DNA from: a virus
Length of the DNA: 41,630 bases
Direction: 5' to 3' (one strand)
Virus record (IMG/VR): IMGVR_UViG_3300024259_000075
Span: 1 to 41,630 of that record
Part shown: positions 1-7,824 of the stretch, piece after piece
Numbering within the stretch: the first letter of the stretch is position 1
How the letters are laid out: each line of letters opens with the position of its first letter
The notes under the pieces: generated by a model
Databases searched by the model: none
The model's input: the letters and a program-made list of their open reading frames with translations, nothing else
What the model was told of the DNA's origin: nothing
Made by a program: the position numbers and the translations under genes

Positions 1-178
1 CTTTACAGGCAATTTTTGTGTCAGAAGAACCTAATAGGGGGCATATATGTCCACATGTGTTCACATTTTTGTTCACATTATACAAATTTATATATCTTTG
101 TCGTAATTCCTCATCGATCAAGGTTGAACAATCCATATATTTTGGATCATTTAATTTACAACGATCATAAGCCCACAT
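1..178 (-). CDS. Partial small cysteine-containing protein, second copy of a duplicated gene
   Basis: This frame is open from an ATG at 178 to the left edge, so its C-terminus is outside the window (59 codons visible). It matches the protein encoded at 264-428 from residue 13 onward (YDRCKL.DPKY.DCSTLIDEELRQ), but one base is missing near position 173. The N-terminal CxxC of the other copy is therefore out of frame, and the start shown is the first ATG after the break. Unlike the other copy, the frame continues past NVNTCGHIC into new sequence. It is either a functional shortened gene or a decaying duplicate. Function is unknown; the cysteines suggest metal binding. Confidence 0.4.
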   Translation of the reverse strand, partial: MWAYDRCKLNDPKYMDCSTLIDEELRQRYINLYNVNKNVNTCGHICPLLGSSDTKIACK

Positions 179-254
179 ATATTACATCTTCTTTTCGTTA
201 TCATTTTTTATCATTGTTTCATAACTTACTCTTACACTAGGGGGTATATATGTC

Positions 255-284
255 CACATGTGTTCACATGTGTTCACATGTGTT
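255..284. repeat. Three 10-bp tandem repeats, CACATGTGTT
   Basis: Three perfect consecutive copies of a 10-bp unit lie in the second half of the duplication; the equivalent place in the first copy has one unit. Ten is not a multiple of three, so each change in copy number shifts the reading frame of the minus-strand gene. In this copy the two extra units lead directly to the TGA at 264-266. Confidence 0.85.
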
Positions 285-428
285 CACATTTTTGTTCACA
301 TTATGCAAATTTATATATCTTTGTCGTAATTCCTCATCGATCAAGGTTGAACAATCTATATATTTTGGATCATGTAATTTACAACGATCATAAGCCACAC
401 ATATATCACATCTTCTTTTCGTTATCAT
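264..428 (-). CDS. Small cysteine-containing protein (54 aa)
   Basis: The ATG at 428 overlaps the stop of the preceding zinc-ribbon gene (ATGA), typical of translational coupling. The protein begins MITKRRCDICVAYDRCKL and has a CxxC pair at residues 7 and 10 and further cysteines at 16, 26 and 51, suggesting a small zinc-binding fold. The reading frame ends within the 10-bp repeat tract, which the neighbouring copy lacks, so the C-terminus is probably truncated relative to the ancestor. I recognise no family. Confidence 0.6.
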   Translation of the reverse strand: MITKRRCDICVAYDRCKLHDPKYIDCSTLIDEELRQRYINLHNVNKNVNTCEHM

Positions 429-544
429 TTTTTATCATTGTTCCATAACTTACTCTTACACTTAGGACATATAGATATTATATTTTTTCTTGGTATCCAT
501 TCATGATTGCATCGTTTGCATTTCAAGTGAGGTATTTTAAACAT
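425..544 (-). CDS. Zinc-ribbon protein (39 aa)
   Basis: The short protein has two CxxC knuckles, KCKRCNHEW near residues 9-12 and CPKC near residues 26-29, the classic layout of a small zinc ribbon. Such proteins are common in phages and are often assumed to bind nucleic acid or transcription complexes. A strong ribosome site (AAAGGAG at about 552-558) sits seven bases upstream of the ATG, and a good sigma-70 promoter lies just beyond it. The gene opens a tiny operon that continues into the duplicated genes at the left edge. Confidence 0.8.
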   Translation of the reverse strand: MFKIPHLKCKRCNHEWIPRKNIISICPKCKSKLWNNDKK

Positions 545-566
545 GATCAACTCCTTTCATATATAT

Positions 567-595
567 ATTATACATTACTTATGGGTAAACTTCAA
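567..595 (-). promoter_or_regulatory. Sigma-70-type promoter for the left-edge zinc-ribbon operon
   Basis: On the minus strand, TTGAAG (590-595) and a perfect TATAAT (567-572) are separated by 17 bases. The expected start near 560 gives a very short leader carrying the GAAAGGAG ribosome site. The spacer contains CATAAGTA just upstream of the -10, resembling the element in the promoter at 10058-10085. Confidence 0.65.
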
Positions 596-713
596 TAGTT
601 TTCTTCTTCTTTTTCCTAAATATATTATCAAAGTTCTTACGATATGTATCACGATCTTTTACCCTGGTATCATCATCACCTTTACCAGCCTTATCGTTCA
701 GAAAGCTGTTCAT
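579..713 (-). CDS. Small basic protein (44 aa), unknown function
   Basis: This frame starts at an ATG at 713 inside the end of the preceding gene and ends at TAA 579-581. The protein is charged, with Asp repeats in the first half and a run of five lysines (FRKKKKKT) in the second. Its upstream sequence has an AAGGAG-like site (GGAAGGAGATAGCAT). No family is recognised. Its stop lies inside the promoter for the next transcript. Confidence 0.6.
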   Translation of the reverse strand: MNSFLNDKAGKGDDDTRVKDRDTYRKNFDNIFRKKKKKTIEVYP

Positions 714-816
714 ATGCTATCTCCTTCCAGTGTTTTACTTCCTTTTCTAATCTATTAATCTCTGCTTTAAGATCAGCTATAGTCTTTTGACATACATTAC
801 ATATTTTATCTTTCAT
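691..816 (-). CDS. Small CxxC plus coiled-coil protein (41 aa)
   Basis: The ATG at 816 overlaps the stop of the 816-1001 gene (TAATG). The protein has a CNVC pair at residues 6-9 followed by a heptad-rich helix (IADLKAEINRLEKEVKHW), so it looks like a small zinc hook or coiled-coil dimer. Function is unknown. It belongs to the string of small overlapping genes at the end of the PrkA operon. Confidence 0.65.
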   Translation of the reverse strand: MKDKICNVCQKTIADLKAEINRLEKEVKHWKEIAYEQLSER

Positions 817-1001
817 TATTCCACCAATTTAGCATTAACATGTTGTATCATATATTCTTTAGCGAACTGTATAGCTTCATATTTATCATGAAATCTATAT
901 TGTTCACCATTATTAGCAGTGAATACAAATTTATCATATACGGCATCATAACTAATACATTCTTTTGAATACATCTTTGTCATTTTATACAATCTTTCCA
1001 T
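816..1001 (-). CDS. Hypothetical protein (61 aa)
   Basis: A small protein with a central stretch VYDKFVFTANNGEQYRFHDK and alternating hydrophobic residues, perhaps a small beta-alpha fold. Its start overlaps the end of the phosphoesterase gene by 17 bases. No family is recognised. Confidence 0.7.
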   Translation of the reverse strand: MERLYKMTKMYSKECISYDAVYDKFVFTANNGEQYRFHDKYEAIQFAKEYMIQHVNAKLVE

Positions 1002-1986
1002 TTATTATTCTTTTATTATCCACAACAAAACTATTATCATTTTCTCTAGTTACTATGGCAAAGCCGTGACTCCACTGGTTAATGGGCATATAATCAGGAT
1101 TCATATAGCATAAACAGCCGATACTCCAACACCCTATGAAGTGCTCATTTAATGTTTTTGAAGTATGTTGAGATACTCTATGAAAATGCCCACACATTGA
1201 AGTAGTTTGCGTTTTTAAATGTAAACCTCTTGCCGGATTAACTCCACCAGCTCCGCCGCCCGCAGTCTCATCACCGTGTAACACATTCAATTTACCTATT
1301 TTTATAATCCTCTTATTTTGAATCCAAGTTATTCCTAATTCATGCAAACCAAGCAATACCTCAATCCTAAATTCTTCTATACCAAAAAAATCAGGAGCTT
1401 TATCTAATAAATGATGTTGAAACCTCCTTTCATGATTACCTTCTTTATATATAATCTTAGTATTGGGAAAATTATTCTTTAATGCCATCAGAAAATGCTT
1501 TATTGCTTGCAGCTCGCTTCCAAAATCTCTAAACTCAGGGTCTTTATTAAAACGGCTTAATGCATAACAATCCCATATATCACCATTCAATACAATTGTA
1601 TCTAATTCAACATTATTGTTTTTTAGATAATTAAAACAAGCTGTTATTGCTATAGTATCGTGAAAAGGGATATGTACATCGCTAATAACTAATATTTTTT
1701 TACCAGCTATTATAAATGGCTTCCATGCCACATTCCATTCTTTAGGTAAACTATAAGGATTCTCTTTCGTAGGTTCTGGTAACTTAAAACGTCTATCAAC
1801 TAGTTTATCTCTATTTGCCTTGCCTATTCTGCCTTTATAATACCTTATAACAGATCTAACAGCTTCTTTATTTTTAAAATGCTTATGTTTATCTTTATAA
1901 ATTAATTTTGACAATGTATTTGACTTCATATCTGGATATTTCTCCAAATATTCCTTAATGATATTTGTGCTTATGTTTTTATTCAT
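985..1986 (-). CDS. Calcineurin-like metallophosphoesterase
   Basis: The metal-binding motifs of the calcineurin-like superfamily are all present in order: SDVH (residues 102-105), NGD (134-136), GNHE (183-186), a HGDE near residue 240 and GHFH further on. The enzyme probably uses two metal ions to hydrolyse a phosphoester; the substrate cannot be told and could be nucleic acid, a nucleotide or a phosphoprotein. The first 70 residues are basic and helical (KYPDMKSNTLSKLI) and may be a helix-turn-helix DNA-binding extension, as seen in other phage phosphoesterases. It lies at the end of the PrkA/SpoVR operon, two bases after the metalloprotease-like gene. Reversing phosphorylation by the upstream PrkA proteins is an attractive but untested role. 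Confidence 0.9.
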   Translation of the reverse strand: MNKNISTNIIKEYLEKYPDMKSNTLSKLIYKDKHKHFKNKEAVRSVIRYYKGRIGKANRDKLVDRRFKLPEPTKENPYSLPKEWNVAWKPFIIAGKKILVISDVHIPFHDTIAITACFNYLKNNNVELDTIVLNGDIWDCYALSRFNKDPEFRDFGSELQAIKHFLMALKNNFPNTKIIYKEGNHERRFQHHLLDKAPDFFGIEEFRIEVLLGLHELGITWIQNKRIIKIGKLNVLHGDETAGGGAGGVNPARGLHLKTQTTSMCGHFHRVSQHTSKTLNEHFIGCWSIGCLCYMNPDYMPINQWSHGFAIVTRENDNSFVVDNKRIINGKIV

Positions 1987-1987
1987 A

Positions 1988-2347
1988 TTAATACCCTGTA
2001 GTTACATTTAATAATTTAGCTATTTTAATTTCATTATATCTCGCTTCCGGCTCTAATGTTTTCCATCGGAATAGTGCTAAAAATGAATAACCAATTAAAC
2101 CATATCTTTTAAATTGTTTCATGTGCGTGTATTCATGTACTATAGTAGGTATCATTGCTTTTTTAACATGCTTATAACATGCAATATATATATTATGTGG
2201 TTTTGTTATTTTAAAATACCCTAATATACCTTTATCAGTATTGCATTTCTTATTATCATAATATAGATTAAAATTCCATTTATCTGGCATAACTTGCTGC
2301 CAAATCTTTTGATATTCAATTAATTCTTTACCTAATACCTCTTCCAT
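1988..2347 (-). CDS. HExxH zinc metalloprotease-like protein (119 aa)
   Basis: The protein has the zincin motif HEYTH at residues 71-75, preceded by a hydrophobic helix start (AMIPTIV), and a downstream LEPEA (98-102) that could supply the third zinc ligand as in gluzincins. At 119 residues it is a minimal zincin, resembling small phage proteins often annotated as SprT- or ImmA-like metallopeptidases. No signal peptide is visible, so it should act in the cytoplasm. Context, a second protease-like gene in the same operon as a ClpP homologue, suggests protein processing. Peptidase activity is inferred from the motif only. Confidence 0.75.
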   Translation of the reverse strand: MEEVLGKELIEYQKIWQQVMPDKWNFNLYYDNKKCNTDKGILGYFKITKPHNIYIACYKHVKKAMIPTIVHEYTHMKQFKRYGLIGYSFLALFRWKTLEPEARYNEIKIAKLLNVTTGY

Positions 2348-2474
2348 ATTTTAAACTCCTTTTTTTTTCTCTTATTTTCATTATATAATCAAATCTTAAT
2401 ACTGCCAATAATAAAGCACAATGTCCTTTTTCAGCATCCCAATTATCTTTATAATTATCTTCTATATTTTTCAT
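2328..2474 (-). CDS. Hypothetical protein (48 aa) between PrkA and the metalloprotease-like gene
   Basis: This small frame fills the gap between the two larger genes. It starts two bases after the PrkA stop and ends inside the first codons of the next gene, overlapping it by 20 bases. The protein has an acidic N-terminus and a hydrophobic middle (CALLLAVLRFDYIM) followed by a basic tail. No family is recognised. The tight spacing supports a real gene; the ribosome site (AGAAG) is only moderate. Confidence 0.55.
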   Translation of the reverse strand: MKNIEDNYKDNWDAEKGHCALLLAVLRFDYIMKIREKKRSLKYGRGIR

Positions 2475-2476
2475 AA

Positions 2477-4513
2477 TTACTTCTTAAGCTCTAAAAAATA
2501 TAATAATATCTTTTTTGCGGTTTTATTATTATATTCAAATTTATTAATTAGATTATCGATAGCAAATTTAATACGTTTTTGAATTGATTTATCAAATGTA
2601 CTAAATTTATCTGTATCATAGCATTTAAGAGCATTAATAAAAGAATCTTGATTTAATTCATCTATTGCATTTTTTTCCAAATTTCTTTTATAGAGATTAA
2701 AAAGCTTTTGAAATTGTTTACTTTTCTTAATATCTCCATGTACTGTTTTAGTCGTAAAAACATTTAATTGCTCCTTTCTAAATAGTTCAATATTAGTATC
2801 AATTACACTTGTTAGTTTTTTTTCTACTTTGATTAATTCGTTTTCCTTATTTTTAATTTTTTTCTTAGTAAAGACGCATTCGATATCTTTTTCATTGCCC
2901 TCCAATGTTAAACAAAATAAGTAATTTAATATATCGTTAACAATAATCCTTTCATTTGAAGAAAATAAACTTTGTTTTACCTCATTGGATATTATATAGT
3001 TATAATATTTCACTAAATCAACTATAGTAGTTAAAGTATAATTTAGATCATCAATATCCCAAAAAAATGTCTCAAATTTTTTAATATCGATAATATCATT
3101 ATTATCTTGACTACTCGTATAAATGAATTCATTCAATAAATTTAAAGCATATCTACCACTAATACCGGAAACACCATCATCAGATGACATTTTAATATTT
3201 TTAATAGCCTCATCTGTTAATTTCTTTTTGTCTTCCTCTTTTAACCATTCAGGTATTTTATCATTTAAAATATCAGTTTTTATAATTAGTCTATTATTAC
3301 CGCATTGCTCATAGCAATTAACAGGATTGATATAATTATCAAACTCTACTGTAGTTTTAGATGACATCCTAGAGATAGTAATCAATCTAGCATATAAAGC
3401 CAATATGTGAGGCATAAATTTATCATTTAATGAATCTTTATAATGATCTTGATAGATCTCTATTTCAGTTTTATAATTCATATTATAAGGTATTGATATA
3501 ATATTAATACGATCCATGAAAGATTCTTTTTCTTTGATCTCTTTTAAATCGTCTTCATTAGCAACAGCCATATAAACAACATTTAAATATTCTTCATTAT
3601 GATGTACTTTGTTTATTTCTTCTGTTACTAAATTATGGATGTTATTAAAATTATCTACATTACTACCTTTTAAATCCATTATTGCATAAATTCCATTATT
3701 AACAGATGCAAAATCAGAATAGATAATATCAATATTAATACCAGGGAAATATTTATATAATAATTCACTATTTTTTTTATCATTATAGTATTGCATTGAT
3801 TTATACTTATTAGGCATTACAATTGATAACCCATTGCTAATATGTCGGTCTAATTCATTTTTTTCTACATATATATTATTATATATCGATTTAATCGACC
3901 TATTTTTTAATTGATAATCATATATTTTTTTACATATATGGCAAGGTTCACTATGAATCATCCATTCATAACTTTTATTATGATACATATTCTCAATAAA
4001 TCTTTTAGAATTTATAGAACGTTCTAAAATTTCCATTCTATGTTCTTTAGGTAATATTGATACAGGATGACAATGATAAGGACATGTATAATATACATCT
4101 TCTTCTAATTTCCATGTAATCTGATACAATGCCCCTTCTTCTTTTTGATTGTAATTTTCTAAAGCATTATAAAAATTTTTAAGAAATGTACTTTTACCGC
4201 TGCCAGGTTTACCCTCAAAGATAGTTATTTTTTTTGAATTCTTTAATGAATAAATATCCTTCACAAATTTTTCAAAATCAATAAGAAATTTATAACTTGC
4301 AAAAAACTTCTTTTCTTGATTAAATTCAAACATTAAAGCCATATTTTCAGTTTTGTAATATTCTACCGCATCTAATAGAAATTTTCTAAAATCTCTAAAA
4401 TATTGTATAGGATAATCAAAAGCTTTTATTAAAAAATTCTCAAAAGTGATTTGATTCTTGTTTGTAGCTTTATAATTTGTAACAAAGTTATTGAAAAATT
4501 TTAAATTATTCAT
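2477..4513 (-). CDS. Divergent PrkA-type AAA+ protein (second copy)
   Basis: PrkA proteins combine an AAA+ ATPase with a C-terminal region likened to protein kinases, and work with YeaH/YhbH and SpoVR in bacterial starvation or sporulation responses. Visible here are a Walker A motif GKPGSGKS (residues 101-108), the PrkA-type segment GALYQITW (127-134) followed by CPYHCHP, a CHIC pair (191-194), a Walker B-like strand AIMDL (277-281) and the PrkA signature FMDRINIISIPY (332-343). SGISGRYALNLLNE near residue 450 corresponds to the conserved GLSxRF segment. The length (678 aa) is close to bacterial PrkA (about 640). The C-terminal third is lysine-rich and poorly recognisable, so kinase activity is doubtful. 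The start overlaps the SpoVR stop (TAATG). It is much more AT-rich than the copy at 7825-9867, suggesting a separate history rather than a recent duplication. Confidence 0.88.
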   Translation of the reverse strand: MNNLKFFNNFVTNYKATNKNQITFENFLIKAFDYPIQYFRDFRKFLLDAVEYYKTENMALMFEFNQEKKFFASYKFLIDFEKFVKDIYSLKNSKKITIFEGKPGSGKSTFLKNFYNALENYNQKEEGALYQITWKLEEDVYYTCPYHCHPVSILPKEHRMEILERSINSKRFIENMYHNKSYEWMIHSEPCHICKKIYDYQLKNRSIKSIYNNIYVEKNELDRHISNGLSIVMPNKYKSMQYYNDKKNSELLYKYFPGINIDIIYSDFASVNNGIYAIMDLKGSNVDNFNNIHNLVTEEINKVHHNEEYLNVVYMAVANEDDLKEIKEKESFMDRINIISIPYNMNYKTEIEIYQDHYKDSLNDKFMPHILALYARLITISRMSSKTTVEFDNYINPVNCYEQCGNNRLIIKTDILNDKIPEWLKEEDKKKLTDEAIKNIKMSSDDGVSGISGRYALNLLNEFIYTSSQDNNDIIDIKKFETFFWDIDDLNYTLTTIVDLVKYYNYIISNEVKQSLFSSNERIIVNDILNYLFCLTLEGNEKDIECVFTKKKIKNKENELIKVEKKLTSVIDTNIELFRKEQLNVFTTKTVHGDIKKSKQFQKLFNLYKRNLEKNAIDELNQDSFINALKCYDTDKFSTFDKSIQKRIKFAIDNLINKFEYNNKTAKKILLYFLELKK

Positions 4514-6036
4514 TATTTTTTTTCCTCTCTATAATACTTTGCAAACGTTTTATGGTCATCATCATAAAATTTTGTTTCCAATTCAATATTACTATCATTA
4601 CCCCATAACCATAATATATTTCTCAATACTTGTTGTACATATGGTTGATACAATTCTACACCTTCCCATTTATGTTTCAATTCTAATTTTTTATCATTAA
4701 CTTTTTTTATACACATTAACGGTGGATGTGTTAATGTATCCAATAGCATTTGCTTATAATCAGCAGCTTTTTTAGATTTAATATAATATTCTTTATATTG
4801 TCCATATTGTACTAATCTAGTTCCTATTACTGCTAGGTTGTATTCTTCTACGAAATCTTGAGTTATAAAAGAATTAATAAACATGGAGTCATTGCAATTT
4901 ATCATAATATCTCTTATATACTGCCATCCTGTATCTTTATGTTTATCATAATATTTACGATTTTCTTTATCTAATATACGGTCAAATTCTATACTATATT
5001 TACCTTTATTAGAATTGTTTTTTATATGTTCAAATAATCTCATTCCTATAGCATAAGGATTTAAACCTACTTTAGGTACTGATGTTACAAAAGAATTAAC
5101 TCTAGCATAATCAGTTTCAAATCCAACTATATGTGGATCAGCTCTAAATAATTCATCATGTATTAAGGAAGCCCAGCCCTCGTTCATTATTTTAGTACGT
5201 CTTTGTGGTTCAAAATATAAAGCAGTTTCTTTAACAATACTGATAACTGTTAACATCCATTCATTACCTTTTTTATTCAAAAATGGAGAATTATCCATTA
5301 ACCAACTTAATATATCAGGATCTGTATTTTTATAATTGTCTTTATAGTCTTCATACAAGGTAATAAAATCTGGAAAATTAGAAATAACTTCATTTTTAAA
5401 TTCAATATCTGTCATCTTGTTAAATTTATTTAGCCATTTTGTATACATTATTTCTGAATAATTGATTTCAGTTTGTATAAAAATATCAAAAAAGAAATCT
5501 GTGCAATTTTTAACTTTATGTTTTTGTTGATCATAATATGTTGGAAATAATATATTATCTAAGCTTCTAGAGAACTCTATTACATAATCAACCCATCTAC
5601 CATGTTTAATACGCAATTCATTAATTGTTCTTTTATTAGCTAGTGATTGACCAACAAAATCATCATTCCATGTTTTTTCATAAAATTTATTAGATCTGAA
5701 AAAATCTTGGTGTCCTAATACATGATATGCAATCATACAATTAAGCCAGTCTGGATTATCTTGAAGATAAAATGACATTCCAGGACGTGAATTAATAACA
5801 GTCTCATATGCTGAATGTGGATATACTTCATATTGTTTAATATCTGAGAATGTTCTAACATCATCTAACCAGAAATGATACATAGTGGGAATCATAACTT
5901 TACTGGATAATTCTGCAAAGTCTTTACCGCTTACAATATATTCCAATGTAGCACAATCTACATTAAGACCAAAATCTATTGCACGTTGTTTACAATCTTC
6001 AAATATTTGTTTGGTATGTTGATTAATTAATTGCAT
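4513..6036 (-). CDS. SpoVR family protein
   Basis: The family signature is clear: YETVINSRPGMSFYLQDN (residues 77-94) followed by MIAYHVLGHQDFF (101-113), with histidines 105 and 109. SpoVR is required for spore cortex formation in Bacillus, and its enterobacterial homologue YcgB belongs to the stationary-phase regulon. Its biochemistry is unresolved, but it co-occurs with PrkA and YeaH/YhbH. The length of 507 aa matches the family. I chose the ATG at 6036 rather than an upstream one at 6066 because GGAGG sits seven bases before it and it overlaps the TAA of the VWA gene. Translational coupling to both neighbours argues for defined stoichiometry in one complex or pathway. Confidence 0.93.
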   Translation of the reverse strand: MQLINQHTKQIFEDCKQRAIDFGLNVDCATLEYIVSGKDFAELSSKVMIPTMYHFWLDDVRTFSDIKQYEVYPHSAYETVINSRPGMSFYLQDNPDWLNCMIAYHVLGHQDFFRSNKFYEKTWNDDFVGQSLANKRTINELRIKHGRWVDYVIEFSRSLDNILFPTYYDQQKHKVKNCTDFFFDIFIQTEINYSEIMYTKWLNKFNKMTDIEFKNEVISNFPDFITLYEDYKDNYKNTDPDILSWLMDNSPFLNKKGNEWMLTVISIVKETALYFEPQRRTKIMNEGWASLIHDELFRADPHIVGFETDYARVNSFVTSVPKVGLNPYAIGMRLFEHIKNNSNKGKYSIEFDRILDKENRKYYDKHKDTGWQYIRDIMINCNDSMFINSFITQDFVEEYNLAVIGTRLVQYGQYKEYYIKSKKAADYKQMLLDTLTHPPLMCIKKVNDKKLELKHKWEGVELYQPYVQQVLRNILWLWGNDSNIELETKFYDDDHKTFAKYYREEKK

Positions 6037-7223
6037 TACACCACCTCCAATAAATCTTTGATACATTCAATTAATTCATTATCCTGCGCATCTTCGAATA
6101 ATTCTGTTAATATTAAATTGTTTGGATTATTATTAGCCTTGTAATTATCTAAAAAATTAAGATATTCAGGGATTAATTTACTATACCTACTTGTTGACTG
6201 TACACAAGTAAACCCCATCCTGTTAGAATATCTTAGCATTTCAGTGATTGAATCTACTTTTTCAACTTCATCTGTATTACTCCAATCATCACCATCACTA
6301 CCCATAAATACATATATATTCTTATCTTTTTCTAAACTTTCATTATACACTATTTCATTAACTAACTTCACAGCACTTGTAACTTCTGTACCACCGGCAA
6401 CTTGTTTGCGATAATATGTCGTAAAATTGTTAACTTCTATAGCTTCTGTATCGTGTAAAATAAAGCGAGTTTCTACATTACCTTTGTAAGCATACATAAG
6501 CCAAAAATATAATAAAGAATGTAAAGTTACTACTATTTCTGTTCTTTTACCGTACATAGAGCCTGAATAATCTCTAATAAAAAACACGACTGCTTCGTTT
6601 TCATAATCAGCCTCACGACTTAAACAACGATATTGAAATGATCGTGGATCAATTAATAAATCTTTCATATTAAATTTATTTTTGTGATCTATTTTACCTA
6701 ATCCAATATTTGTTTTTATTATATTTTTCATAGTACGTTTTTTGTCAAGGATTTGACCTGTACCTTTATTACTATCTGTCAAATCATACTTGAATTTTAT
6801 TAAAGAACGCTTTTTCCCTTTGTCTTGTAGTTCCGGTAATTCAAATTTTTCTGTTAAATATTTACCTATATTATACGCATTTTCGGATTCTTCACCATGA
6901 TCACCTTCACCTTCACCACCTTGACCATCTTGTCCTTCACCTTCACCTTCTTGATCTACTGGCACATGTCCTAATATATCCCCTTCTTCACTATTTGAAT
7001 CTGCTGTTCCACCTTCTTCCCCTTCTTCTTCATTTTTTGGATTATTATAATGATAAAATTTTTCTTCTTCCACGGATGGTACAATAATAGGTGCAATACC
7101 TGGCTTAATAATTTGACCTAATTTAATTTTTTTAGAAAATCCATCATCTTCACGCTGTTGATCTCGTTCCATGAGTTCTTCAAGAGTTCTTAAGCGTTTA
7201 CTAGGTTGTAATATATCACTCAT
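6036..7223 (-). CDS. YeaH/YhbH-type von Willebrand factor A protein (DUF444)
   Basis: The C-terminal half is a VWA domain with a MIDAS metal site: DYSGSM (residues 218-223), the conserved threonine in GGTEVTSA (277-284) and SDGDDW (309-314), all characteristic of the YeaH/YhbH family encoded next to PrkA in bacteria. VWA proteins typically partner AAA+ ATPases by presenting substrates, as in the MoxR/VWA and chelatase systems. Residues 62-113 form a Glu/Gly-rich acidic linker. The bacterial family also has this kind of loose N-terminal region. At 395 aa it is slightly shorter than E. coli YeaH (about 427). It lies four bases after the ClpP-like gene and overlaps SpoVR by one base, so it is the link between the ATPase and the other partners. 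Confidence 0.93.
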   Translation of the reverse strand: MSDILQPSKRLRTLEELMERDQQREDDGFSKKIKLGQIIKPGIAPIIVPSVEEEKFYHYNNPKNEEEGEEGGTADSNSEEGDILGHVPVDQEGEGEGQDGQGGEGEGDHGEESENAYNIGKYLTEKFELPELQDKGKKRSLIKFKYDLTDSNKGTGQILDKKRTMKNIIKTNIGLGKIDHKNKFNMKDLLIDPRSFQYRCLSREADYENEAVVFFIRDYSGSMYGKRTEIVVTLHSLLYFWLMYAYKGNVETRFILHDTEAIEVNNFTTYYRKQVAGGTEVTSAVKLVNEIVYNESLEKDKNIYVFMGSDGDDWSNTDEVEKVDSITEMLRYSNRMGFTCVQSTSRYSKLIPEYLNFLDNYKANNNPNNLILTELFEDAQDNELIECIKDLLEVV

Positions 7224-7227
7224 ATAA

Positions 7228-7794
7228 TTACTCCTTAGTTTTTGATTTTTTTTCTAATGCTTCCATTTTCTTAGCTCTACTTTCTAGACGGCTAATAACC
7301 TCATCTGAATCCATCCACATATCTTTACCATTTATGACTTCTGTTATTTCTTGTGAAGTTAAGAAAAATCTATAATGCTTTCTATATAATTTTTTATAAT
7401 GACGATCTAAAAAATCTATATGAGCTTTCATTTCATGACCTTTGCCATATGTACCACTAGAAACAAAATGTATCATAAATTCACTATCAGGATAAATTTC
7501 TATTTCATGCCCTGCAAGTAAAATAAAAGTTGCCATACTTGCTGCCATTCCATTTAATATTGATATTACTTTCCCTTTGCAAGATATCATTTCATTAATT
7601 AGTTGTACTCCTGTAACACAATAACCACCACTACAATTAATATGAATGTTAATAACATCATTCGGTGTTGCTGTTCTAAGAGTTGTAAAAATATCTATAA
7701 AATCTTCTGGTTCACCAATGTGAAAAGGTAAATATATATTAATCTCTTGAACATTATGTGTTTTAATATTTACTTGATTATTTTCTGTTTCCAT
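7228..7794 (-). CDS. ClpP-like serine peptidase
   Basis: The Clp peptidase fold is recognisable from the N-terminal INIYLPF and the strand INIHINCSGGYCVTG (residues 48-62), which contains the oxyanion GG. The catalytic serine is in NGMAASMATF (Ser86) and the histidine in FMIH (His109). Asp158 in GKDMWMDSDE aligns plausibly with the ClpP aspartate, so the triad looks intact. The length (188 aa) is close to bacterial ClpP (about 195-205), but the usual YGLID ending is missing. Phage ClpP homologues usually sit with the capsid genes as prohead proteases. This one lies between a PrkA ATPase and its VWA partner, 30 bases after the former, suggesting that it serves as the peptidase of this AAA+ system. 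Confidence 0.9.
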   Translation of the reverse strand: METENNQVNIKTHNVQEINIYLPFHIGEPEDFIDIFTTLRTATPNDVINIHINCSGGYCVTGVQLINEMISCKGKVISILNGMAASMATFILLAGHEIEIYPDSEFMIHFVSSGTYGKGHEMKAHIDFLDRHYKKLYRKHYRFFLTSQEITEVINGKDMWMDSDEVISRLESRAKKMEALEKKSKTKE

Positions 7795-7824
7795 AATTAT
7801 ATCTTTCTTTTTTATTATTATATT

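Larger units (their letters stand above)
35..461. repeat. Imperfect tandem duplication of about 205-225 bp
   Basis: Two head-to-tail copies at about 35-237 and 238-461 share the same sequence apart from scattered substitutions, a 1-bp indel and a 10-bp repeat expansion. The unit covers the last codons of a zinc-ribbon gene and most of the following cysteine-containing gene. Because the copies sit inside coding sequence, the duplication has produced one C-terminally truncated gene (264-428) and one gene with a broken N-terminus (1-178). Confidence 0.9.

Noticed and set aside
6037-6066. Upstream ATG for the SpoVR gene
   Set aside because: It would lie within the end of the VWA gene without a ribosome site; the ATG at 6036 has GGAGG and a TAATG junction.
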